Shown here: positions 1-7,279 of the stretch, piece after piece
Layout of the letters: each line of letters opens with the position of its first letter
How positions within the stretch are numbered: position 1 is the stretch's first letter
Source of the DNA: DATDPY01 sp964395765
GTDB lineage: Bacteria; Bacteroidota; Bacteroidia; Cytophagales; Cyclobacteriaceae
NCBI GenBank assembly: GCA_964395765.1
Contig: CAYNCU010000107.1
Span: forward strand, 1-14,441
Reading direction: 5' to 3'
Length of the DNA: 14,441 bases
Translations under genes and position numbers: made by a program
Notes under the pieces: model-generated
What the model was told of the DNA's origin: nothing
Databases searched by the model: none
What the model saw: the letters and a program-made list of their open reading frames with translations, nothing else

Positions 1-1
1 C

Positions 2-703
2 GGATCGGAGCCTCCTATCGACACCGTTGATGAAAGTTTCATCAATTCATTGATCGATAAGGCAAAAGACGAAATTGCCGATCTCGTTAAAAAATCAGGA
101 GCTAAGAACATAAAGCTTTCCACGAAAGTGCTGATTGGTAATCCTTATTTCTGTATCTCCGAAGAAATCAGTAATGAAAATATCGACCTGGTCATCATGG
201 GAACCAAAGGAGTTTCGGGAATTGAAGAAGTCCTGATCGGCTCTACCACCGAAAAAGTGGTCCGGTTGTCCCATTGCCCGGTAATTACAGTTAAAGAGAA
301 GAGAGAGACAAAAAACATTAAGAAAATAGCTTTTGCATCAAACTTCGAAGAGAACCAGGATTACATAATGGAACAACTTTTAAAAATGCAAAAACTATTG
401 GGGGCAACACTCCACCTGGTCAAAGTCAATACTCCCAATAACTTTCAATCCAACCATTTGATGAAAGAGGAGATGTCGGCTTTTATTACAAAATATCAGT
501 TGACGGATTATTCCTTAAATCTTTATAATGATTTTAGTGAAGAAGACGGGATAACACGATTTGCTGAAGAAATCGATGCAGATATGATTGCGCTTGCCAC
601 GCATGGCCGGACCGGCCTGATGCATCTTTTAAGCGGCAGTATAGCTGAAGATGTTGTAAACCATGCCAAACGTCCTGTATGGACGTGCCGGCTCAAAAAA
701 TAA
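2..703 (+). CDS. Tandem-domain universal stress protein, 5' end cut off by window edge
   Basis: The reading frame is open from the first bases of the window, so the true start lies upstream; the TTG at 50 is only an internal codon. The visible 233 codons hold the end of one UspA domain and a complete second one. The first domain ends with a full nucleotide-binding signature G-x2-G-x9-G-S (nt 200-244, GTKG...IGS), typical of ATP-binding Usp proteins. The second domain ends with ATHG...SGS (nt 596-640), where the first glycine is alanine but the rest is kept. Full tandem Usps run about 280 residues, so roughly 50 are missing. These are cytoplasmic proteins linked to stress survival. The exact role cannot be read from sequence. 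The gene lies 6 bases before a second Usp gene, so the two are probably cotranscribed. Confidence 0.93.
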   Translation, partial: GSEPPIDTVDESFINSLIDKAKDEIADLVKKSGAKNIKLSTKVLIGNPYFCISEEISNENIDLVIMGTKGVSGIEEVLIGSTTEKVVRLSHCPVITVKEKRETKNIKKIAFASNFEENQDYIMEQLLKMQKLLGATLHLVKVNTPNNFQSNHLMKEEMSAFITKYQLTDYSLNLYNDFSEEDGITRFAEEIDADMIALATHGRTGLMHLLSGSIAEDVVNHAKRPVWTCRLKK

Positions 704-709
704 AATTTT

Positions 710-1555
710 ATGTCAAAGATCCTGATTGCGCTGGATCAGAAAACAAGTTTCGTTAAAGATCTCACCTGGAGTATCAACGGCCTGATGAACGACGTGGCTT
801 CTCATTTATTTGTTGCTTTCGTCGTTAAGGATATGGCCTATACTTCAACATTCAGTACCTATATCAGGGAAAATGCCCGGTCAGATTATCTTCCGGTTTC
901 CCGCGGTCTACTGACAGAAGAGGACCAGGCTAAAACTGAAGTGATCGCCAACTTTGAAAAAGAAGCAAGAAAGGCAGGTTTGAACTACCAGATTCATAAT
1001 GACTTTAAGATTACCGCGTATGAGCTGGTACGTCAGACCACCTATGCAGATTTACTGGTCTTAAGTTACCAGATCTTTTATAATCACCTTACCCAAAAAC
1101 CGGATACTTCCATATTATACCAGGTGCTTAAAGGCAGCCGTTGCCCGGTATTAATTATACCGGATGGCATGCATTCGGTAAAAAATATTATTTTCACTTA
1201 TGATGGAAAGGAATCTTCCGTTTTTGCCATCCGGGCTTTCAGCAGTCTTTTTTCCCGGTCGGCAGGGAATAAGGAAGTCACTATTCTCACCGTCACCCCG
1301 AACGCTGAGGAAGAAATAAAAAATGAAAGATGTCTTCTCAATCTTATCAAACAACATTTCAAAAATGTAGGGCTTCAGCTATTGAGTGGGACGCGTATAT
1401 CGGAAGAGATTCTTAATTTCGCCAACGGGGTGGAAGATCCGCTGGTTATTATGGGAGCGTATGGAAGAAGTACTATATCCAACCTGATTATTCCCAGCGT
1501 GGCAAGGAGAATTATTCAACATTGCAACACGCCTTTGTTCATTGCGCACCGGTGA
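710..1555 (+). CDS. Tandem-domain universal stress protein with degenerate nucleotide-binding motifs
   Basis: This 281-residue cytoplasmic protein has two UspA-like halves (about 1-150 and 157-281). Each opens with a beta strand of Usp type (KILIALD at 3-9, KNIIFTYDG at 158-166). The first half ends in CPVLIIPDG and lacks a recognisable G-x2-G-x9-G-S loop. The second half has GAYGRS...IIPS at 249-263, in which the last glycine of the ATP loop is proline (P262). That suggests weak or no ATP binding, so this may be the non-ATP-binding class of Usp; this is inference. It follows the upstream Usp gene by 6 bases and probably shares its transcript. It is convergent with the next gene, with only 20 bases between the two stops. 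Confidence 0.92.
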   Translation: MSKILIALDQKTSFVKDLTWSINGLMNDVASHLFVAFVVKDMAYTSTFSTYIRENARSDYLPVSRGLLTEEDQAKTEVIANFEKEARKAGLNYQIHNDFKITAYELVRQTTYADLLVLSYQIFYNHLTQKPDTSILYQVLKGSRCPVLIIPDGMHSVKNIIFTYDGKESSVFAIRAFSSLFSRSAGNKEVTILTVTPNAEEEIKNERCLLNLIKQHFKNVGLQLLSGTRISEEILNFANGVEDPLVIMGAYGRSTISNLIIPSVARRIIQHCNTPLFIAHR

Positions 1556-1575
1556 AAATCATCAAATTCAAATCG

Positions 1576-1929
1576 TCAATTAATAATTATTACCACCTTA
1601 TTTCTTCTTCCGGCGGATAAGGTGTCTGTTAACTCCGCTTCGCCATAATTATTTAATTTACCCTTTACGGCACTTACATAATAGGGTACGGGTTTCAGAT
1701 CCTTGAATAATACAGTACCCTTTTTATCCGTTAGCTGGGTTTCGCCGATCTGGTTTTTGCCGGCATTATAATCATCCTTGTTGCCGTAAAGTTTTACCTC
1801 TACCCCTGAAACCGTGCTGCCAAGCCTATTCAGCACTTTTATCTGCAAGGATGTTTTCAATAAAATCTGGAACGACATGGCCGTTATGAACAGCATACAA
1901 AGTCCGGAAATAATTATCGTTTTTTTCAT
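1576..1929 (-). CDS. Small secreted protein with a carboxypeptidase-regulatory/transthyretin-like beta-sandwich
   Basis: This 117-residue protein begins MKKT followed by a hydrophobic stretch (about 5-22), a Sec signal peptide or membrane anchor without a lipobox cysteine. The rest reads as one beta-sandwich of the kind found in carboxypeptidase regulatory-like (prealbumin-fold) domains: a VLNRLGSTVSGVEVKLY strand pair (32-48), an IGETQLTDKKGTVLFKDL segment (61-78) and a YYVSAVKG strand (83-90). Such domains usually mediate binding or stability at the cell surface in Bacteroidota. No catalytic residues are visible and no specific function can be given. It is a stand-alone gene, divergent from the GHMP kinase and convergent with the stress gene. 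The stop is TGA at 1576-1578. Confidence 0.75.
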   Translation of the reverse strand: MKKTIIISGLCMLFITAMSFQILLKTSLQIKVLNRLGSTVSGVEVKLYGNKDDYNAGKNQIGETQLTDKKGTVLFKDLKPVPYYVSAVKGKLNNYGEAELTDTLSAGRRNKVVIIIN

Positions 1930-2021
1930 TTTATTCTTATTTATTTAGAAATTTAAATTAATTAAAATCAAAGCGATTTACAATACTAATAATTTTTAAA
2001 AAGATAAAAACAGAATTAATT

Positions 2022-2029
2022 TACCTTTG
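2022..2029 (+). promoter_or_regulatory. Candidate Bacteroidota -7 promoter element (TACCTTTG)
   Basis: TACCTTTG is an exact match to the Bacteroidota housekeeping -7 consensus TAnnTTTG. It sits in an AT-rich stretch with no gene on either strand. The matching -33 box is weak: only a T-run near 1993-1997, without TTTG. Transcription would start near 2036, giving a leader of about 65-70 bases before the kinase and including the 12-codon leader ORF. Confidence 0.6.
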
Positions 2030-2068
2030 CACAATCGGCGATAATGCATACTATTTTTTCGTGAAATC

Positions 2069-2107
2069 ATGAAAAAGGTTATTCAAGAAATTTTTAGTCT
2101 GTTATGA
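2069..2107 (+). CDS. 12-codon leader ORF overlapping the GHMP kinase start
   Basis: An ATG at 2069 opens a short frame coding MKKVIQEIFSLL. Its TGA stop (2105-2107) overlaps the ATG of the GHMP kinase (2104-2106) in an ATGA arrangement, a layout typical of translational coupling. It lies wholly within the predicted leader downstream of the -7 element. The kinase start has no convincing ribosome binding site of its own, which fits coupling. An ORF this short can arise by chance and no peptide function is implied. Confidence 0.35.
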   Translation: MKKVIQEIFSLL

Positions 2108-3099
2108 TCATAGAAACCAGGGCTTTTGCAAGGGCCGGATTACTAGGCAATCCTTCCGACGGGTATAACGGGAAAACCATTTCCATTATTGTTAAGAATT
2201 TCGGAGCCCACATTTCCCTTTATGAAACTCCTGAGCTGAGAATAGAAGCCAGAGATGAAGACCTGAATATTTTCAAGGGAATTCATCATCTTGCCGAATC
2301 CGTAGCATTGACAGGTTATTACGGAGGCGAGCGACTGATCAAGGCAACCATAAAAAAATTTGTCGAATACTGTAACGTTGAAAACATTGCCCTTCATAAC
2401 AGAAATTTTACGATCCGGTTTCATTCTTCCATTCCGAGACAGGTCGGACTGGCCGGATCGTCGGCGATCATTACTGCCACCATTCGTGCCCTCATGAAGT
2501 TTTACGATGTAACTATAGTTAAGCAAATGATACCCACCCTCGTTCTTTCGGTGGAAACGGAAGAACTGGGTATCAACGCCGGCTTGCAGGACAGGGTGAT
2601 CCAGACCTTTGAAGGATGCGTTTATATGGATTTTAACAAGGAATTCACTGAATCGCATAACCACGGAATCTATGAGCCGATAGATCCCCGGCTCTTGCCC
2701 CGTTTGTACATAGCCTATAAAACTAATCTGGGAAAGGTTTCCGGAAAAGTATTAAATGATATCATGTCCAAATATCTTAAAGGGGATTCCACCGTTATTC
2801 GTATCCTGGCTGAAATTGCCTCCCTGGCAGAAAATGGGAAGAAGGCAATCCATAATAAAGATTATAGAACCCTGGCTGAGCTTATGGATCATAATTTTGA
2901 TCTCAGGTCAAGGATAATGCATATCAATGACAGCAACAGGCAATTAATTGAAACGGCCCGGTCCTGCGGTGCCTCTGCCAAATTCACAGGATCAGGCGGG
3001 TCAATTATTGGCATTTATAAAGATGACGATATGCTTAAGAAACTAATGCTGAATTTGAAGGAAATTAATGCCAGGGTTATCAAACCCATAGTATTATAA
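2104..3099 (+). CDS. GHMP-family sugar kinase, probable glucuronokinase
   Basis: This 331-residue cytoplasmic kinase has all three GHMP motifs: an N-terminal substrate segment (residues 9-27, ARAGLLGNPSDGYNGKTIS), the ATP-binding loop PRQVGLAGSSAI (111-122) and the C-terminal glycine-rich AKFTGSGGS (292-300). GINAGLQDRV (156-165) carries the likely catalytic aspartate D163. Several blocks, namely LGNPSDxYxGxTIS, GYYGGxRL, IPRQxGLxGSSAI, GLQDRV and LMxxNFDLR, match plant glucuronokinase as I remember it, more closely than galactokinase, mevalonate kinase or heptose kinase. The expected reaction is D-glucuronate + ATP to glucuronate-1-phosphate. The next gene, 10 bases downstream, is a nucleotidyltransferase that could make UDP-glucuronate. 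The family call is very firm; the substrate is inferred from motifs and context, and a related uronic acid or sugar remains possible. Confidence 0.9.
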   Translation: MIIETRAFARAGLLGNPSDGYNGKTISIIVKNFGAHISLYETPELRIEARDEDLNIFKGIHHLAESVALTGYYGGERLIKATIKKFVEYCNVENIALHNRNFTIRFHSSIPRQVGLAGSSAIITATIRALMKFYDVTIVKQMIPTLVLSVETEELGINAGLQDRVIQTFEGCVYMDFNKEFTESHNHGIYEPIDPRLLPRLYIAYKTNLGKVSGKVLNDIMSKYLKGDSTVIRILAEIASLAENGKKAIHNKDYRTLAELMDHNFDLRSRIMHINDSNRQLIETARSCGASAKFTGSGGSIIGIYKDDDMLKKLMLNLKEINARVIKPIVL

Positions 3100-3109
3100 A
3101 TTTAATATC

Positions 3110-3991
3110 ATGATAAAAAAAGCAGTTATTCCCGCAGCAGGCCTGGGAACCCGTTTCCTGCCGGCGACTAAAGCACAACCCAAGGAAATGCTCCCGATCA
3201 TTGATACGCCTACCATACAATATGTGGTGCAGGAGGCCGTGGATTCGGGGATCGAGGATATCCTGATCATCAGTGGTAAAGGGAAACGGGCCATTGAAGA
3301 TCATTTCGACAGGAATTTTGAACTGGAAGCGCGTCTTGAAAACGGCAGCGAAGAACTTTACCGGGAAATCCGCCACCTCGCGGATATGGCGAATATTCAT
3401 TTTATACGTCAAAAGGAAATTAACGGATTAGGCGATGCCATTCTGTACGGCAGGTTTCACACCGGGAAAGATCCGTTTGCCGTTCTGCTCGGTGACACGA
3501 TCATTGATTCCGTGATACCAGTAACACAGCAGCTGATCGATACCTATGAACAATATCGTTGCACGGTTGTGGCAGTTGAAAAGGTATCCAAAGAAAAAGT
3601 TTCCCGCTATGGAATCATCGGTGGGAAGAAACTAAAAGATAATGCCATCCATATTAATACTTTCGTGGAAAAACCCGATCCGGAAAGTGCTCCTTCAAAT
3701 CTTGCCATCGCGGGTCGTTATATACTGACACCTGAAATATATAATATCCTCGACAAGACCCCAAAAGGGAAAAATAATGAATTGCAGCTTACCGATGCGC
3801 TGTTGGAACTTTCGGGGAAAGAAAATATTATCGCCAATATCATTGAAGGCAAAAGATATGACATTGGTAATAAAATCGATTATCTGAAAACTTGTATTGA
3901 ATACGGGCTGAAGAGAAAAGAATTTTCAGGTGAAATTCTTGAATTCCTCCGCGACCTGGTAAAGGAATACGGGAATAAGCCGATTACGTGA
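3110..3991 (+). CDS. galU: UTP-sugar-1-phosphate uridylyltransferase, GalU type
   Basis: This 293-residue protein, the usual length for GalU, is a nucleotidyltransferase that joins UTP and a sugar-1-phosphate to give UDP-sugar and pyrophosphate. The N-terminal signature AAGLGTRFLPATKAQPKEML (9-28) binds the nucleotide. Other GalU landmarks are GLGDAI (106-111), LLGDT (126-130), FVEKP (185-189), AGRYIL (201-206), ELQLTDAL (224-231) and RYDIG (249-253). Two differences stand out: the common LGDD is LGDT (T130), although the first aspartate D129 is kept, and RYDCG is RYDIG. It starts 10 bases after the GHMP kinase stop and is almost certainly cotranscribed. The substrate could be glucose-1-phosphate (ordinary GalU) or the glucuronate-1-phosphate made by the kinase; the context favours the latter. 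No terminator is evident after the stop. Confidence 0.92.
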   Translation: MIKKAVIPAAGLGTRFLPATKAQPKEMLPIIDTPTIQYVVQEAVDSGIEDILIISGKGKRAIEDHFDRNFELEARLENGSEELYREIRHLADMANIHFIRQKEINGLGDAILYGRFHTGKDPFAVLLGDTIIDSVIPVTQQLIDTYEQYRCTVVAVEKVSKEKVSRYGIIGGKKLKDNAIHINTFVEKPDPESAPSNLAIAGRYILTPEIYNILDKTPKGKNNELQLTDALLELSGKENIIANIIEGKRYDIGNKIDYLKTCIEYGLKRKEFSGEILEFLRDLVKEYGNKPIT

Positions 3992-4008
3992 GGGAAGGAT
4001 ATTTTGTG

Positions 4009-4040
4009 TTTGACTAGCTATTGATTTGTAATTAACTTTT
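4009..4040 (+). promoter_or_regulatory. Candidate Bacteroidota promoter for the flavodoxin-like gene
   Basis: TTTG at 4009-4012 is followed after 20 bases by TAACTTTT at 4033-4040. This resembles the TTTG-N19-21-TAnnTTTG layout, with only the last G of the -7 box missing. Transcription would start near 4047, leaving a leader of about 94 bases. Confidence 0.4.
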
Positions 4041-4140
4041 ACCTAATTTTAAACAATTCAAAACCTTCCGATTTTTTAGCACCCGGAAGATTAACATATT
4101 TTTTCAATTATAAGCCTCATGACCCTTAAACTTTTTTACC

Positions 4141-4605
4141 ATGAAAAAATCATTGATCATCTATAACAGCCGTACGGGCACGACCAAGCGATTCGGGGAA
4201 GAAATCCATGAATTCCTGATTCAGAAAAATATCCAATCCCAGGTAATCCCTATCAGTGAATTCCATGCGGAAGCCATTCATGATTGTGATTATTTATTCC
4301 TGGGCGCCTGGACCCACGGAATGATGATCTTCCTTCAGCATCCTGAAAAAAAATGGGTTGAGTTCACACAGAAATTACCGGAACTGAAAAACAAGAAAAT
4401 CATTTTGTTTACTACCTACAAACTTGCCACAGGGCGCATGTTCGCTAAAATGAGAGCGAAAATTCATTGTAATGTCTCGGACATCTGCCTGGAACTGAAA
4501 TCCAGGAATGGTCATTTAAATGATTCCCAAAAGGATGAATTGGAAAAAATAATGACCGTCGTAAAATCCGACAGCGCCGTTTCTTCCGAATCCGTTCCCG
4601 TTTAG
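4141..4605 (+). CDS. Flavodoxin-like protein
   Basis: This 154-residue cytoplasmic protein has a flavodoxin fold. The first strand and FMN phosphate loop read SLIIYNSRTGTTKRF (4-18), with the SRTGTT loop at 10-15. The 50s-loop region is YLFLGAWTHG (51-60) and a later strand is KKIILFTTYK (85-94). It probably binds FMN and carries electrons, or acts as a small flavin-dependent reductase; the partner is unknown. The last dozen residues are Ser/Val rich and look disordered. The gene is 149 bases after the nucleotidyltransferase, with a candidate promoter in between, so it is probably separately transcribed. It is convergent with the radical SAM gene. Confidence 0.8.
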   Translation: MKKSLIIYNSRTGTTKRFGEEIHEFLIQKNIQSQVIPISEFHAEAIHDCDYLFLGAWTHGMMIFLQHPEKKWVEFTQKLPELKNKKIILFTTYKLATGRMFAKMRAKIHCNVSDICLELKSRNGHLNDSQKDELEKIMTVVKSDSAVSSESVPV

Positions 4606-4707
4606 ATACTATTTAATATTATTGAGGAAAGTTGATAACTGACAACAGCCGGCTAGCATCAATATCCGGGGAATTTTGCTGTAAAAATTTAGATAGTCCG
4701 ATTCCCG

Positions 4708-6243
4708 CTAAATTATCGCCGAGGATTTTTTCAGGTAGGCGAGATGATCATAGTGAAGCGCCTGCTTTGGAAACCATTCCCAGGCATTTCCGAGATCCCT
4801 CTTTACGATGGCTGTATAAAAATCCGGAAGTCTCTTGTTTTCACCTTCGAAATAATCACGAAAGGCGCGATCGTGGATCAACTTATCTTTCACGAGCCTG
4901 AAAAACTTCAATCTTCCATGACCTTCGGAGGAAACCGCTCTTACAAAATTCATCATCCTGGAAGTAATATTATTCCCGTTGAAATATCGTTTCCAGATAG
5001 CTTTCCACGAAACTGTATATTCTGTCAAGTCGATCAGGTAGTCATAAAATTCCGGCCATGAATAATTTTTCGGCTTTACATTCATGGCCAGGTGATTATT
5101 CAGGAAATGAAAGGGGAAAGGAAGTATTCTTTCATTTTTCTGGTATTCAAGGTTCATGGGAGCAGCTTCTCCAAAAGCCGTGAGCAGAGAATATCCGGGC
5201 ATTACGAAAGGCACCTTGTCTACAAATCTTTTTGTGAGTTCAAAGGGTTCGCTACCTTCGTCGGAATCAAGCCCAAGTACAAAGTTCACCTGCAAATAAG
5301 GGATGTACTCCTGGATTAGCCGAATATGTTCTGAAACCCGGTTCAGTTTATCAATACCGGTAATACCCTTTGCCCTCGACTTATTTCCCATCTCATACCA
5401 GGATTCAATTCCCGGGAGCAGGGCAACGAAACCGTTTTTTTTCAGTCTTACAAGGTTTTTCTCGGTAAGCATTGCCATACTGGTTTCAGCAACATAGCGA
5501 ATGTTTCCATTAACGCCGGAAGATTCAATCACATCCATCGTATCATTAAATTTTATCCCGAAGTTGGGATCATGCCACGCAATCATGGGCTTTTTAAATT
5601 TAGTCGTGACAAAACGGATATCATCCTTCAAAGAACTAAAGTCCATTACCTGGTAAGGAATTGATGAATCGATACAGAAGGGGCAAGAGTAGGGGCATCC
5701 CATACTACCGATCATAGGAATGATCTTCAAAAAAGGGGCCTTCTTCAAATTCATTTCTATATATTTCCAACGTTCTTCTACACCGGGTAATTCCGTTGGC
5801 TGTGCCTGAGCGGACAAGTATTCCCCTTTATGTACGGAAGGTTCATAATTCTTCAGTAAATCAAGAATTAATTGCTTATCCGTAAACCCCAATACATAAT
5901 CAAAATAATTTACAGCATCATCGGGATAACACCGGGCATGAGGACCGCCCAAAATCGTAACTGCACCGCCGGACCTTAAATGATTGCTTAAGGCATAAGC
6001 CAAATAGGCGGCGTGCGTGAAAGCGCCGATGAAAACAAGATCCGGGTTTTGCGGTAATTCCTTGTGAATGTCTTCCAGGCCGGTATAACATAAATAATTT
6101 ACCTTATGTCCTGCCTGTTCACACCATGCCGCAACAGCCATAGGCATTATACTACCCAGATTCCCATGCATGATCCGCGCATACAAAGTTGAAAGCGGAC
6201 CTTTGCTCACAAGGTCAATGATACAGATATTTAATACTTTCAA
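4708..6243 (-). CDS. B12-binding-domain radical SAM protein of unknown substrate
   Basis: This 511-residue protein has an N-terminal Rossmann-like domain (about 1-140) of the cobalamin-binding type, with LVFIGAFTHAAY (69-80) and ILGGPHARCYPDDAV (97-111). It lacks the classic DxHxxG cobalt-ligand motif. A radical SAM domain follows (about 170-370) with the 4Fe-4S motif CPYSCPFC (C183, C187, C190; nt 5674-5697), AWHDPNFGI (222-230) and LLPGIES (275-281). The C-terminal 130 residues are aromatic and charged and I do not recognise them. The layout matches class B radical SAM enzymes (methylases, BchE- and HpnP-like enzymes), which act on lipids, cofactors or natural products. The substrate cannot be deduced. 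It appears to be transcribed alone, divergently from the DoxX-like gene. Confidence 0.85.
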   Translation of the reverse strand: MKVLNICIIDLVSKGPLSTLYARIMHGNLGSIMPMAVAAWCEQAGHKVNYLCYTGLEDIHKELPQNPDLVFIGAFTHAAYLAYALSNHLRSGGAVTILGGPHARCYPDDAVNYFDYVLGFTDKQLILDLLKNYEPSVHKGEYLSAQAQPTELPGVEERWKYIEMNLKKAPFLKIIPMIGSMGCPYSCPFCIDSSIPYQVMDFSSLKDDIRFVTTKFKKPMIAWHDPNFGIKFNDTMDVIESSGVNGNIRYVAETSMAMLTEKNLVRLKKNGFVALLPGIESWYEMGNKSRAKGITGIDKLNRVSEHIRLIQEYIPYLQVNFVLGLDSDEGSEPFELTKRFVDKVPFVMPGYSLLTAFGEAAPMNLEYQKNERILPFPFHFLNNHLAMNVKPKNYSWPEFYDYLIDLTEYTVSWKAIWKRYFNGNNITSRMMNFVRAVSSEGHGRLKFFRLVKDKLIHDRAFRDYFEGENKRLPDFYTAIVKRDLGNAWEWFPKQALHYDHLAYLKKSSAII

Positions 6244-6474
6244 TAATATGAAATCAATCTCTTAGACTTCTTTTAAGGACCGCGAAGGTGAATAAAAGCT
6301 GAAAAAGGAAAGAAAATTAAGTTTTCTAATCTATTTAAAAAAAAACCGAATATCGAATCCGGCTGAGAACAGGAATAAACACCTGTAAATTATTTTAAAT
6401 TTAAATAAATTTATTCATTATCCCAGAAGATTCATTTAAATTAAAACAATAGGGAGTATTTAATCAGGTATTTT

Positions 6475-6885
6475 ATGAATTCAAAAAAAATATATTATGT
6501 GGAAAGAATATGCGCCTACGGGGTGGCGGTCATATTACTTCAAACCTTGTTCTATAAATTTACAGGTGCTAAAGAAAGCGTTTATATTTTCAGTCAATTA
6601 CATATGGAACCATGGGGAAGGATCATAACTGGAATACTGGAACTGATCACCGGGGCATTATTAATCTTCCGAAAAACCTCCCTGTACGGCGCTTTTCTTG
6701 GATTGATTATTATTTCAGGGGCAATATTTTCCCATTTATTTGTGCTGGGAATTGTTATTTTGGGCGATGGGGGAAAACTTTTCACCCTTGCCTTACTGGT
6801 ATTTATTGGCTGTTTGGTTATCCTCGGACTTCGGATCAGGGAATTAAAAGATATTGTAACCAGGTTGCTAAAAGCTAAAAAATAG
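6475..6885 (+). CDS. DoxX-like integral membrane protein
   Basis: This 136-residue protein has four predicted membrane helices (about 11-30, 48-66, 69-95 and 101-120) and a basic C-terminal tail, the usual DoxX-family layout. FYKFTGAKES (26-35) and PWGRIITGILELITGALLI (46-64) match the conserved first loop and second helix of that family. DoxX proteins sit in the inner membrane and some are tied to quinone or sulfur redox chemistry and oxidative stress; the role here is unknown. The upstream 231 bases are very AT-rich and I find no good TAnnTTTG match in them. Confidence 0.78.
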   Translation: MNSKKIYYVERICAYGVAVILLQTLFYKFTGAKESVYIFSQLHMEPWGRIITGILELITGALLIFRKTSLYGAFLGLIIISGAIFSHLFVLGIVILGDGGKLFTLALLVFIGCLVILGLRIRELKDIVTRLLKAKK

Positions 6886-6935
6886 AATTCTTCACAGTAT
6901 CCAATAGCATATCACCTACCGACTCGAAGCTGGTA

Positions 6936-6977
6936 AAAAAAATAAAAATCACCATCTCATGATAGGAAGGATGGTGA
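6936..6977 (-). terminator. Intrinsic terminator of the RRM protein gene
   Basis: TCACCATC (6949-6956) and GATGGTGA (6970-6977) form a perfect 8-base inverted repeat with a 13-base loop. On the minus strand the hairpin is followed at once by TTTTTATTTTTTTT, a strong U-tract, while the plus strand has no T-run after it. It lies about 50 bases past the stop of the RRM gene and so should end that transcript. Confidence 0.8.
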
Positions 6978-7027
6978 CTCATTAGTTTGGTTTGCCGATT
7001 ATTTCTTCCTGGTAAACGAAAAAGGCC

Positions 7028-7279
7028 TCAGGCGTTTGTTTTAGGCCGGGCCTTGTTTACAATGATAGAACGGCCCAGGAACTCTGTTTCATGAAGTGCC
7101 TGGATGGCCTTGTTGGCAGATTCTTCGCTATCCATTTCAACGAATGCAAAACCTTTTGAACGGCCTGACTGGTTATCCTTGATAATCTTTACAGATTTTA
7201 CTTCTCCAAAACCTGCAAAAAGCTCCGCTAGCTGATTTTCAGCTGCCTTGTAATTGAGATTTCCTACGTAAATGGTCAT
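7028..7279 (-). CDS. Single-RRM RNA-binding protein
   Basis: This 83-residue cytoplasmic protein is almost entirely one RNA recognition motif. RNP2 is IYVGNL (3-8) and RNP1 is KGFAFVEM (42-49), both with the aromatic residues that stack on RNA bases. The C-terminal tail is short and basic, ending KARPKTNA. Such short RRM proteins are common in Bacteroidota and cyanobacteria, where they bind single-stranded RNA and affect post-transcriptional control; their targets here are unknown. It is a single-gene transcript ending in a clear intrinsic terminator, and it is divergent from the efflux operon. Confidence 0.95.
   Translation of the reverse strand: MTIYVGNLNYKAAENQLAELFAGFGEVKSVKIIKDNQSGRSKGFAFVEMDSEESANKAIQALHETEFLGRSIIVNKARPKTNA

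Noticed and set aside
50..52. TTG at 50 as start of the first stress protein
   Set aside because: The frame is open back to base 2 with Usp-like sequence, so the gene continues upstream of the window.
1969..1976. Minus-strand TCGCTTTG as promoter of the small secreted protein
   Set aside because: It departs from TAnnTTTG at the key A and has no TTTG at the -33 spacing.
2143..2664. Minus-strand 173-residue open frame
   Set aside because: It lies fully inside the GHMP kinase, whose motifs are unmistakable, and its translation resembles no family.
4065..4089. CTTCCG/CGGAAG inverted repeat as terminator of the kinase/uridylyltransferase unit
   Set aside because: The stem is only 6 bases with a 13-base loop and the following T-run is displaced, so it is no better than chance.
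4632..5061. Plus-strand frames of 89 and 105 residues past the flavodoxin-like gene
   Set aside because: They run antisense through the 3' end of the radical SAM gene and show no family features.
6369..6386. ACAGG/CCTGT inverted repeat between the radical SAM and DoxX-like genes
   Set aside because: A 5-base stem in AT-rich DNA is expected by chance.
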